A DNA stretch of 64,000 nucleotides, taken from Maribacter forsetii DSM 18668 (lineage in GTDB: Bacteria; Bacteroidota; Bacteroidia; Flavobacteriales; Flavobacteriaceae). Both the position numbers and the translations under genes were made by a program. Under the pieces are notes generated by a model. It was not told the origin of the DNA. It saw only the letters and a list, made by a program, of their open reading frames with translations, and did not search any database. This document shows, one piece after another, positions 17,309-24,780 of this stretch; position 1 is the first letter of the stretch; every line of letters begins with the position of its first letter. Location: positions 2,790,001 to 2,854,000 of the forward strand of contig NZ_JQLH01000001.1 in assembly GCF_000744105.1 (NCBI RefSeq), read 5' to 3'.

Positions 17309-17824
17309 ATGTTCAATAAAAATTTAAAATTAATCATAGCCGGACTCATAATCGCCTATTCTGTGTATCAATTTATAGAAGGTAATATTGGAAATGGCAT
17401 ATTCTTAATCTTGTTATCCTTAATTTTTATCTTTCTTTATTTTAGAAACGAGATTATTCTTTTAGCTTTTTTAAGAATGAGAAAGCAAGATTTAACCGGA
17501 ACTAAAAACTGGTTAGATAAAATTAAAAATCCTGAAGCGGCATTAACTGTTAAACAACAAGGATACTACAACTACCTACACGGCATCATTTTTTCGCAAA
17601 CCAATTTAACCCAAGCAGAGAAGTACTTTAAGAAAGCCCTTAAACTTGGATTAACGATGGATTACGATGTTGCTATGGCTAAATTAAGCTTAGCAGGTAT
17701 ATCAATGCAAAAACGCCGTAAGAGAGAAGCAACTATGCTACTAAACGAGGCTAAGAAATTGGATAAAAATAATATGTTGACGGATCAAATTAAAATGATG
17801 CAACAACAAATGAAGAAAATCTAA
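17309..17824 (+). CDS. membrane protein with TPR-like helical repeats
   Basis: A 171-residue protein. Two hydrophobic segments (about 7-24 and 27-46) form a hairpin in the inner membrane. The remaining cytoplasmic part contains TPR-like helix pairs: YYNYLHGIIFSQTNLTQAEKYFKKALKLG is a clear repeat, followed by AMAKLSLAGISMQKRRKREATMLLNEAKKLD, a second one. Such small membrane-TPR proteins probably scaffold other proteins; no specific function is evident. It ends two bases before the convergent lytic transglycosylase gene, with no terminator hairpin seen between them. Confidence 0.8.
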   Translation: MFNKNLKLIIAGLIIAYSVYQFIEGNIGNGIFLILLSLIFIFLYFRNEIILLAFLRMRKQDLTGTKNWLDKIKNPEAALTVKQQGYYNYLHGIIFSQTNLTQAEKYFKKALKLGLTMDYDVAMAKLSLAGISMQKRRKREATMLLNEAKKLDKNNMLTDQIKMMQQQMKKI

Positions 17825-17826
17825 TT

Positions 17827-18783
17827 CTATTTAGTTTCTCTATAATATCCTTTATTAGGAATTTCTATAGTATACTTTTTACGAGAATTATTATTTAAAT
17901 GCGCCTCTCTCAACCAAGGATTGTGGCGCTTTAAAATTTTATAGTTGATTTCATATTCTTGCGCAAAATCAGCAAAGTCACTAACTGGTTTATCTATTTC
18001 AACATTGAATGTCGGTACCGCTTCGTACATATCTTCTTTCTCGATATGAAAACCATACTTTTCTGGATTAGACAAGATTTCTTTGATTGCCATAATTCTA
18101 AATACATATCTACCAGTTTCACTACCAAGTAACAAATCCCAGTAATTATCTACTTGCTGAATACCCATATATTTATTAATAGCTCCAGGACCTGCATTAT
18201 AAGCTGCCGCGGTTAAAGCCCAACTACCATATTTATTTTTCCACCTATTCAAGTATTTACAAGCCACCTCTGTAGACTTTTCTAAATGGTAACGCTCATC
18301 TACGTTTGAGTTCACTTCTAAACCATACTCTCTACCTGTTTCTCGCATTATTTGCCAAAAACCCGTTGCACCTGCTGGCGAAACTACATTTGTTAAACCG
18401 CTTTCTGCTACAGCTAAATACTTAAAATCATCAGGAATGCCATTTTTTGCTAAAATTGGCTCAATGATAGGAAAGAATTTATTTGCTCTTTTAATCAATA
18501 GAACTGCATTAGATTGCCAATACGTGTTTACCAAAAATTCGCGATCTATACGCTCCAATATTTCAGGATCTGACTGAGGAACAACTTCTCCTGCAAAATT
18601 TAAATTCTCTGGTATATCTATAGATGATATTTTATATGCTTTAGCTACATTTTTCTGAACACTATCATTTACAACAACTTTGTCATTACTAGCAATACTA
18701 TCCGTATTTCCCACAGCAAATATCAATGTACCCGCAACAAATACCACACCCAACAACATCAATATATTTTTAATAGTCTTCAT
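17827..18783 (-). CDS. lytic murein transglycosylase (SLT, MltD-like)
   Basis: Secreted or membrane-attached peptidoglycan lytic transglycosylase of 318 residues. A signal peptide or anchor covers about residues 4-26. The goose-lysozyme-like SLT domain contains AVAESGLTNVVSPAGATGFW with catalytic Glu127 in the E-S motif, then YNAGPGAINKYM and a TGRYVFRIMAIKEI helix, in MltD order. The C-terminal YEINYKILKRHNPWLRE with YTIEIP resembles one LysM-like motif for wall binding. It cleaves the MurNAc-GlcNAc bond with 1,6-anhydro formation during wall growth. The alpha/beta hydrolase gene lies 66 bases upstream on the same strand. Confidence 0.92.
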   Translation of the reverse strand: MKTIKNILMLLGVVFVAGTLIFAVGNTDSIASNDKVVVNDSVQKNVAKAYKISSIDIPENLNFAGEVVPQSDPEILERIDREFLVNTYWQSNAVLLIKRANKFFPIIEPILAKNGIPDDFKYLAVAESGLTNVVSPAGATGFWQIMRETGREYGLEVNSNVDERYHLEKSTEVACKYLNRWKNKYGSWALTAAAYNAGPGAINKYMGIQQVDNYWDLLLGSETGRYVFRIMAIKEILSNPEKYGFHIEKEDMYEAVPTFNVEIDKPVSDFADFAQEYEINYKILKRHNPWLREAHLNNNSRKKYTIEIPNKGYYRETK

Positions 18784-18849
18784 GAATTTTATCTTTATAT
18801 TTTATTTCTAACAACTTTCTTGTCTTTCAAAGGTATATATAGAACTATT

Positions 18850-19500
18850 TTATTCCAAAATAATTGTTGCCAAGTTCTCGTTAAACCACTTTGCCCTATG
18901 TATGATCATGGTATGAGTACCGTTGGATACAGGAATACAGTTACTAATATTTTCTATAGGAAAAACGGTATCTTTTACGCCATGTATATGCACTAACTTC
19001 TCACATGGTACCTCTTGCTTCCAATTTACCAGCTCGTTTATAGACCAATCTATATAACCTTTGTCTCTTACGGATAAATACTTTTCATATAACGAAAGAC
19101 GCTTGGTTACACTTTCACCAAAAGCATACTTTGCCAATAATTCTACATTATTGACCAAACCTGTTGGAAGAAGTTTATGCACACTCGTATATCTTGCGAA
19201 CAACATACGTTTTGGTAACTCATACCTTGTTTTTACGCTAGAAATAATTATCACCTTTCTAACATCAATGAAATTAGTCATTTCTTGAACTAGGAGCCCT
19301 CCCAAGGACACCCCTAGCAACACCACGTTCTTATGCTGTATTTTACTACACATATGTTTAGCATATTCACTAAACGAAATACCCTTTGTAGGAATATTCC
19401 ATTCTAGCAAATGAAGCTTAAAACTTTCATCTGGAAGTTTGATATACTCAAAAATAGCAGGACTTGCTGCCATACCAGGCATACAATACACATGAATCAT
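18850..19500 (-). CDS. small alpha/beta hydrolase
   Basis: A 216-residue cytoplasmic alpha/beta-hydrolase-fold protein. The nucleophile elbow is GVSLGG with Ser65; the acid is probably Asp177 in HGVKDTVFP and the base His196 in NGTHTMI, giving a complete triad in order. The short N terminus starts directly on the first strand (MIHVYCMPGMAASPAIFEYI, whose GMAAS region would form the oxyanion hole). The cap region is small. Substrate unknown; an esterase or thioesterase-like role is possible. It lies upstream of the lytic transglycosylase, possibly in one transcript. Confidence 0.82.
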   Translation of the reverse strand: MIHVYCMPGMAASPAIFEYIKLPDESFKLHLLEWNIPTKGISFSEYAKHMCSKIQHKNVVLLGVSLGGLLVQEMTNFIDVRKVIIISSVKTRYELPKRMLFARYTSVHKLLPTGLVNNVELLAKYAFGESVTKRLSLYEKYLSVRDKGYIDWSINELVNWKQEVPCEKLVHIHGVKDTVFPIENISNCIPVSNGTHTMIIHRAKWFNENLATIILE

Positions 19501-19557
19501 AATAGCTAGTATAGTTACGAAACGTAGTAAAAACTAGGAAATTAAGTAATTTTTAAC

Positions 19558-19662
19558 TACTTTTGTAAGATAATGCGAAAAACTCAGGTATTCACATGAG
19601 TTATATTCTGTACGGCATTTATTAAAGACTAATTACGATATGAGAACATCGTAATTTTTTTG
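19558..19662 (+). ncRNA. candidate small RNA or transcribed leader
   Basis: A -7 element TACTTTTG (19558-19565) predicts transcription from about 19572. The following roughly 90 bases hold a hairpin with arms aactca (19581-19586) and tgagtt (19597-19602), then a terminator-type hairpin with arms aattacgat (19631-19639) and atcgtaatt (19648-19656) running into seven T (19655-19661). There is no ORF of useful length. It is either a free-standing small RNA of about 90 nt or a terminating leader of the GNAT gene starting at 19690. I recognised no known riboswitch family. Confidence 0.45.
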
Positions 19663-19689
19663 TCTAATAACAACACTAAAATTATCTAT

Positions 19690-19986
19690 ATGAACGATGT
19701 TATCATTAATGACAATTCTTTTCTGCGTCAATTCGAAACTACCGTAAATGGTCATTTAGCCAGAATTGAATATTCTTCTCAAGAACGCAAGGTATTCCTT
19801 ACCAAATTAGTTGTTCCAGAAGAAATTACAGATGAAGCTTTCAGAGAAAACTTTATCAAAGCCGTTCTAAGTATTATTCAAGAAAGAAATCTTAGAGTTG
19901 TTCCAACAAGTCCTCATATAGCAGGATTTCTTCGTAAGAACAGGAGACAGTACAAAGAGATGTTACCAATTGGTATTCGAATCTAA
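19690..19986 (+). CDS. small GNAT-like N-acetyltransferase (YjdJ/GTNAT type)
   Basis: A 98-residue protein from ATG at 19690. A TTG at 19660 would add ten residues but lies within the T run of the upstream terminator-like hairpin, so ATG is preferred. It matches the small acetyltransferase-like family (PF14542 type): NGHLARIEYSSQERKVFLT, VVPEEITDEAFRENFIKAVL and a closing VVPTSPHIAGFLRKNRRQYK, which corresponds to the acetyl-CoA-binding 'P-Y-x-x-x-F-l-r-k-h-p-e' region. Substrate unknown. It is followed by a strong hairpin terminator. Confidence 0.85.
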   Translation: MNDVIINDNSFLRQFETTVNGHLARIEYSSQERKVFLTKLVVPEEITDEAFRENFIKAVLSIIQERNLRVVPTSPHIAGFLRKNRRQYKEMLPIGIRI

Positions 19987-19993
19987 AAAATTT

Positions 19994-20023
19994 AAAAGCC
20001 TTTCAATTGAAAGGCTTTTTTTT
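19994..20023. terminator. bidirectional intrinsic terminator, GNAT gene and mtaB
   Basis: A perfect 26-base palindrome, aaaagcctttcaa followed by its reverse complement (19994-20019), is flanked by T on the right and A-rich sequence on the left, so it can act on both strands. The right tail overlaps the mtaB stop codon (20022-20024). Confidence 0.88.
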
Positions 20024-21350
20024 ACGCTTCTATTTTTTCATTTACAAATTCGAATCTCACTAATCCATCTGCATCAATCTCGGTAAGCTTTACTTCATGC
20101 AATGTGTTTACTAATTCTGGATTCCATGGAGATTTCACTTTTACGTAATTCTCGGTAAACCCGTGAATATACCCTTCTTTATTTTCCCCTTCAAACAACA
20201 CCGTTAATTCATTTCCAAGCTGACTCTCATAAAATGCGCGTCTTTTCTTTACTGATAGTCCACGTAACATTTTACTCCTTTTGCTCCTTACCTTATTAGG
20301 CACTACGCCATCCATAGTAGCAGCAGGGGTATTATCTCTTTCTGAATACGTAAAAACATGCAAGTAGGAAATATCCAAATCATTCAAAAAATGATACGTT
20401 TCTAGAAAGTGTTCTTCGGTTTCTCCCGGAAACCCCACAATTACATCAACACCAATACAGCAATTTGGCATTACCTCCTTGATCTTTTCAACCCTTTCTT
20501 TATAAAGATTGGTCATATAGCGACGCTTCATCAACTTTAGAAGATCATCACTTCCACTTTGTAAAGGAATATGAAAATGGGGTACAAAAGTTTTACTTTG
20601 AGAAACAAACTCAATTGTCTCATTTTTTAATAGATTGGGCTCTATAGATGAAATACGCAAACGATGAATACCATCTACGTCATCTAATGCTTCAACCAAT
20701 TCTAAAAAAGTATGTTCATGCTTTTTATTACCAAACTCACCTTTACCGTAGTCACCTATATTTACTCCGGTTAAAACAATTTCTTTAATTCCTTGCTCAG
20801 AAATATCCGCAGCATTTTTTAAAACATTTTCTAAAGTATCGCTTCTAGATATACCACGTGCTAACGGAATTGTGCAATAGGTACATTTATAATCGCACCC
20901 ATCTTGAACTTTCAAGAAAGCTCTTGTTCTATCTCCAATTGCATAACTACCAACGTAAAAATCAGCATCGGCTATTTCACAAGAATGAACCTTGCCGTGA
21001 TCATTTTTGGTTAAATCATTTATGTAGTCAGTGATTTTAAATTTTTCCGTTGCACCTAAAACCAAATCAACCCCATCAACATCGGCTAATTCTTCTGGCT
21101 TTAATTGTGCATAACAACCAACGGCAGCCACAAAAGCATCAGGATTTATCTTTTGTGCTTTTTTTACAATAGTTTTAAATTTCTTATCGGCATTATCGGT
21201 TACAGAACATGTATTAATTACATACATATCCGCTTCTTCTGAAAAATCTACCCTATCAAACCCCTCATCTGCAAAACTACGGGCTATGGTAGAAGTTTCT
21301 GAAAAATTCAACTTACACCCCAAAGTGTAAAAAGCCACCTTCTTCTTCAT
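20022..21350 (-). CDS. mtaB: tRNA t6A37 methylthiotransferase MtaB
   Basis: Radical-SAM methylthiotransferase that converts t6A37 to ms2t6A37 in ANN-decoding tRNAs. At 442 residues it has the expected three domains: an N-terminal UPF0004 domain with cluster cysteines Cys12, Cys48 and Cys79, the radical-SAM motif GCDYKCTYC (Cys152, Cys156, Cys159), and a C-terminal TRAM-like region (ELTVLFEGENKEGYIHGFTE). The GCKLNFSE start and RAFLKVQDGCDYKCTYCTIP segment favour MtaB over MiaB or RimO. It is preceded by about 85 bases without a gene. Confidence 0.95.
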   Translation of the reverse strand: MKKKVAFYTLGCKLNFSETSTIARSFADEGFDRVDFSEEADMYVINTCSVTDNADKKFKTIVKKAQKINPDAFVAAVGCYAQLKPEELADVDGVDLVLGATEKFKITDYINDLTKNDHGKVHSCEIADADFYVGSYAIGDRTRAFLKVQDGCDYKCTYCTIPLARGISRSDTLENVLKNAADISEQGIKEIVLTGVNIGDYGKGEFGNKKHEHTFLELVEALDDVDGIHRLRISSIEPNLLKNETIEFVSQSKTFVPHFHIPLQSGSDDLLKLMKRRYMTNLYKERVEKIKEVMPNCCIGVDVIVGFPGETEEHFLETYHFLNDLDISYLHVFTYSERDNTPAATMDGVVPNKVRSKRSKMLRGLSVKKRRAFYESQLGNELTVLFEGENKEGYIHGFTENYVKVKSPWNPELVNTLHEVKLTEIDADGLVRFEFVNEKIEA

Positions 21351-21435
21351 CTCATTAATCTATTTGAATGCACAAAAATAATTAAACTAAACTCAGCCAT
21401 AAAATTCCAATTCGCTGAATTTCAGACTTTACTAT

Positions 21436-22611
21436 TTAATACTTTCTCCATTTCTTTGTTAATTCGAAAACGTGGGTTAGAATATCAGCTTCAACTTCAT
21501 CAAACTCCACCCCTCTTCTAGCCATCATTACCTTTGCGGCATCAAATGCTTTTGCTGGCTGATATGCCGTAAACCCAGACGCTCCGCCCCAACTAAAACT
21601 TGGAACAAAATTTCTAGGAAATCCTGGAACATATATATTGGAATTCACCCCAATTACCGTTCCCGTATTAAACATGGTATTAATAGCGGTCTTACTATGA
21701 TCACCCATCATAAGTCCGCAAAACTGTAATCCCGTTTGCTCAAAACGCTCTGTTGCGTAATCCCACAAACGGACTTTAGCGTAATTATTTTTAAGATTGG
21801 AATTATTGGAATCCGCCCCAATATTACACCACTCTCCTAGTACGGCGTTCCCTAAATAGCCTTCATGACCCTTACTTGAATATCCAAAAATGACGGAATT
21901 ACTTACTTCACCGCAAACTTTACTATAAGGTCCAATAGTAGTAGCACCGTAAAGCTTACCTCCCATTTTAATTATAGCATTATCACAAAGCGCTAAAGCT
22001 CCACGTATAAGACTACCTTCCCAAATTTCAGCATTCTTTCCTAAATATATAGGTCCGTCAGTAGCATTTAAAATACTAAATTCCACCTTTGCTCCTTCTT
22101 CTAGGAATATACGCTCTGGGTGAATCAATTGATTTGTTTCTGAAATAGGTTGACTTTTTCTTCCTTTGGTGATAAAATCGAAATCAGACTGTAAGATATC
22201 TGCATTTTTATCGAAAATATCCCAAGTATTATTGATTTGAACCAAATCATTTTTGAATTCTATATCAGTAAAATTACTAAACTCATCAGAATTTCTAACC
22301 GATGCACTAGAATAAGCTACTATTAAATCACCTGACTTTACTACCTCATTCTCTTTTAACGAATGAATTGTTTTTATTAAACTAATGGACGGTAAAACCG
22401 ATGCATCTATGAATATATTTGAATCTTCTAATTTAACCGGATACTTAATACTCAAATATTCTTCAGTTAAAGAAGTTACGGAGGCCTTTAAATAAGCTTC
22501 CCATCGTTCTTTCAAAGTCATTATACCCACACGAATTTCAGAGACCGGACGCGTAAACGTAAAAGGCAAAAGATGATTCCTACGAGGACCATCAAAAAGA
22601 ATAAAGTTCAT
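21436..22611 (-). CDS. GlmU-like putative sugar nucleotidyltransferase
   Basis: A 391-residue protein of the Bacteroidota GlmU-related family (TIGR03991 type). The N terminus, MNFILFDGPRRNHLLPFTFT, is a degenerate nucleotidyltransferase opening; the usual G-G-x-G-T-R-L loop is reduced to G-P-R-R-N-H. The C-terminal half has hexapeptide left-handed beta-helix repeats (YLGKNAEIWEGSLIRGALAL, MGGKLYGATTIGPYSKVCGE, NAVLGEWCNIGADSNNSNLK) as in the GlmU acetyltransferase domain. It may make UDP-GlcNAc in organisms lacking canonical GlmU, but this is not shown by the sequence. Separate from mtaB by an 85-base gap on the same strand. Confidence 0.85.
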   Translation of the reverse strand: MNFILFDGPRRNHLLPFTFTRPVSEIRVGIMTLKERWEAYLKASVTSLTEEYLSIKYPVKLEDSNIFIDASVLPSISLIKTIHSLKENEVVKSGDLIVAYSSASVRNSDEFSNFTDIEFKNDLVQINNTWDIFDKNADILQSDFDFITKGRKSQPISETNQLIHPERIFLEEGAKVEFSILNATDGPIYLGKNAEIWEGSLIRGALALCDNAIIKMGGKLYGATTIGPYSKVCGEVSNSVIFGYSSKGHEGYLGNAVLGEWCNIGADSNNSNLKNNYAKVRLWDYATERFEQTGLQFCGLMMGDHSKTAINTMFNTGTVIGVNSNIYVPGFPRNFVPSFSWGGASGFTAYQPAKAFDAAKVMMARRGVEFDEVEADILTHVFELTKKWRKY

Positions 22612-22702
22612 ACAAGATGATTTTTTTCAAAATTAATAAATAACCCTAAAGCATCTATACATTATAGATAACTTCCTTTATTTAAAAGTTAAATGCAAAA
22701 GA

Positions 22703-22729
22703 AACGCCTTCGAAAATTTCGAAGGCGTT
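22703..22729 (-). terminator. rpmE terminator
   Basis: The arms aacgccttcgaaa (22703-22715) and tttcgaaggcgtt (22717-22729) are fully complementary. On the minus strand the stem is followed by a T-rich stretch (TTTCTTTTGCATTT type), which fits termination of rpmE. Confidence 0.8.
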
Positions 22730-22754
22730 ATATTTATTAGAAGAAATGAAAATA

Positions 22755-23027
22755 CTATTCTTCTTCTTTTTTCTCTTCTTTAACAAATTTCTTGTACTTG
22801 TTCTTGAACTTATCGATACGACCAGCTGTATCCAATAATTTAGATTTACCAGTGTAAAAAGGATGAGAAGTTCTTGAAATTTCCAACTTAACTAATGGAT
22901 ATTCAACTCCGTCAACTTCTAAAGTCTCTTTAGTATTCGCTGTTGATTTTGTTAAAAATACCTCTTCATTAGACATGTCCTTAAAGGCCACGATTCTATA
23001 ATTTTCTGGGTGTATGTCTTTTTTCAT
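22755..23027 (-). CDS. rpmE2: 50S ribosomal protein L31, type B
   Basis: A 90-residue protein from ATG at 23027 starting MKKDIHPENYRIVAFKDMSN, with the L31 hallmark SRTSHPFYTGKSKLLDTAGR and a charged C-terminal tail (KKFVKEEKKEEE). It has no zinc-binding C-x-x-C set, so it is the cysteine-free (type B) form. The open frame extends upstream to 23066, but that section is the transcribed leader. It is served by a well-formed promoter at 23077-23106 and ends at a strong hairpin. Confidence 0.95.
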   Translation of the reverse strand: MKKDIHPENYRIVAFKDMSNEEVFLTKSTANTKETLEVDGVEYPLVKLEISRTSHPFYTGKSKLLDTAGRIDKFKNKYKKFVKEEKKEEE

Positions 23028-23042
23028 TTTAAAAACTTTAAC

Positions 23043-23062
23043 GCACCCATTCCGACGGGCAC
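23043..23062 (-). promoter_or_regulatory. GC-rich hairpin in rpmE leader
   Basis: On the minus strand GTGCCC, an 8-base loop (GTCGGAAT) and GGGTGC can pair with four GC pairs and two G-T wobbles, in a predicted leader of about 43 bases between the start of transcription and the rpmE ATG. It stands out from very AT-rich surroundings and could be an autoregulatory site for L31. Confidence 0.4.
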
Positions 23063-23076
23063 TCATTTTAAGGCTG

Positions 23077-23106
23077 CAAAAATAGTGAAATTCTACAAAC
23101 AGACAA
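23077..23106 (-). promoter_or_regulatory. rpmE promoter
   Basis: On the minus strand TTG (complement of 23104-23106), a 19-base spacer and TATTTTTG (complement of 23077-23084) match the Bacteroidota consensus exactly, with the same geometry as the rpmH promoter. Confidence 0.75.
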
Positions 23107-23209
23107 TTACAAAACTAAAAAAAATATTAAAATTTAATTTTATCACTTTTGTAACATAATATCTCAATAGCATACTAATATACAAAACAACCTAAAATCA
23201 CTATATATC

Positions 23210-23731
23210 ATGGAAGAAAATCAACCTAAAACAGGAAAATTTGCACTGAATTACGGTTTACTCACCGGACTAGTTGGAGTCGTATTCGGAGTAATGCTAT
23301 TTGTAATGGAGATGCATTATGAACAAAGTGCTGCTATACAAATAACCCAAACTTTAATTTTAGCTGCAGGTATCATTTTTGCAATCATTCAATTTAAAAA
23401 AGCGGGCGGCGGATTTTTAAGTCTTTCCAATGCTTTAAAGGTTGGAGCTGGAGTAGCATTAATAGCCGCCATAGTAGGGCTTCTATATTTCTTCATATTA
23501 TCTAATGTAATTGAACCTGGCTATTTAGATAAGGTATATGAAATTGGAAAAATTAAAGCAATGACAGATAATCCTAGCCTAACTGAAGAACAAGTTGACC
23601 AAGGTATAGAAATGCAAAAAGGATTTGCCTGGATTATGTATCCTGTCGGTATTGTAATTAATGTACTTATCGGATTATTCTTCTCCTTAATCACCGGTTT
23701 AATCTTGAAAAAAGAAGAAGCTGCTTATTAA
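23210..23731 (+). CDS. DUF4199 membrane protein
   Basis: A 173-residue integral membrane protein with four hydrophobic segments (about 13-31, 42-60, 79-100 and 145-166) and a loop rich in charged residues between the third and fourth (LDKVYEIGKIKAMTDNPSLT). This pattern and the closing FSLITGLILKKEEA match DUF4199, a Bacteroidota-specific family of unknown function. It lies 46 bases before a GT2 glycosyltransferase; I recall this pairing as recurrent in flavobacteria, which hints at a role beside membrane-linked glycan transfer. Confidence 0.85.
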   Translation: MEENQPKTGKFALNYGLLTGLVGVVFGVMLFVMEMHYEQSAAIQITQTLILAAGIIFAIIQFKKAGGGFLSLSNALKVGAGVALIAAIVGLLYFFILSNVIEPGYLDKVYEIGKIKAMTDNPSLTEEQVDQGIEMQKGFAWIMYPVGIVINVLIGLFFSLITGLILKKEEAAY

Positions 23732-23777
23732 TGCTAAGTAATTGTAGTATTTTTGGAGACAATACCAGAAGTCGCGC

Positions 23778-24737
23778 ATGCAATTATCAATAGTAATTCC
23801 TTTACTTAACGAAGAAGAGTCACTTAAAGAACTTCATGATTGGATTGTATCTGTAATGCAATCCAATCATTTTTCATATGAAATACTCTTCGTTGATGAT
23901 GGTAGTACAGATAATTCTTGGAATATCATTTCAGAATTATCCAATGAAAATCCTTCGGTAAAAGGAATTCATTTTTTACGTAACTACGGAAAATCGCAAG
24001 CATTACATGCCGGTTTTAAAGCCGTAAGCGGAGATGTTATTATCACTATGGATGCCGATTTACAAGATAACCCTGAGGAAATTCCGGAGTTATATGATAT
24101 GATAACCAATGAAGGCTATGAATTGGTATCTGGATGGAAAAAAAAACGGTACGACTCTATCATTTTTAAAAACACGCCTTCAAAATTATTTAATTGGGCA
24201 GCTAGACGCACATCTGGAGTGCGACTTCATGATTTTAATTGTGGCTTAAAAGCATACACAAAAGACGTTGTCAAAAACATTGAAGTCTCTGGTGAAATGC
24301 ATAGATACATACCTGTGCTTGCAAAAAATGCAGGTTTTTCTAAAATTGGAGAAAAAGTCGTAAAACATCAAGCTCGTAAATACGGTAAAACAAAATTTGG
24401 AATGGAACGTTTCATTAATGGATTTCTAGATTTATTGACCATTTGGTTCGTATCTAGATTTGGTAAACGACCTATGCACTTATTTGGTGCGTTAGGCGTT
24501 TTAATGTTTTTAATCGGGTTTGGCTTCGCCATCTATTTAGGTATTGATAAGTTATTCATCAACAAGTTTGGAAGATTAATTACAGACCGCCCACAATTTT
24601 ATATTTCACTGATAGCCATGGTGATAGGAACTCAGTTGTTCTTAGCAGGGTTTATAGGGGAAATATTAATACGTTCTAAAAAAGAAGAAAAAAGATATAT
24701 CGTTTCAGAAGAATTAAACACAGCACTTTTAGAATAG
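23778..24737 (+). CDS. GT2 family polyisoprenyl-phosphate glycosyltransferase (GtrB/DPM-like)
   Basis: A 319-residue inner-membrane glycosyltransferase. The GT-A domain has VIPLLNEEESL at the N terminus, VDDGSTDNSW (nucleotide-sugar binding) and MDADLQDNPEEIPELY, the D-x-D-containing motif of the DPM1/GtrB/ArnC class. Two C-terminal membrane segments lie near 232-255 and 270-298. Such enzymes attach a sugar to undecaprenyl phosphate for later transfer outside the membrane. The downstream phosphohexomutase and MsbA-like exporter support a role in envelope glycan assembly. Confidence 0.9.
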   Translation: MQLSIVIPLLNEEESLKELHDWIVSVMQSNHFSYEILFVDDGSTDNSWNIISELSNENPSVKGIHFLRNYGKSQALHAGFKAVSGDVIITMDADLQDNPEEIPELYDMITNEGYELVSGWKKKRYDSIIFKNTPSKLFNWAARRTSGVRLHDFNCGLKAYTKDVVKNIEVSGEMHRYIPVLAKNAGFSKIGEKVVKHQARKYGKTKFGMERFINGFLDLLTIWFVSRFGKRPMHLFGALGVLMFLIGFGFAIYLGIDKLFINKFGRLITDRPQFYISLIAMVIGTQLFLAGFIGEILIRSKKEEKRYIVSEELNTALLE

Positions 24738-24780
24738 TAAAATTCTTACTAACTTAAATGCACATAAAACTATAAACCAA

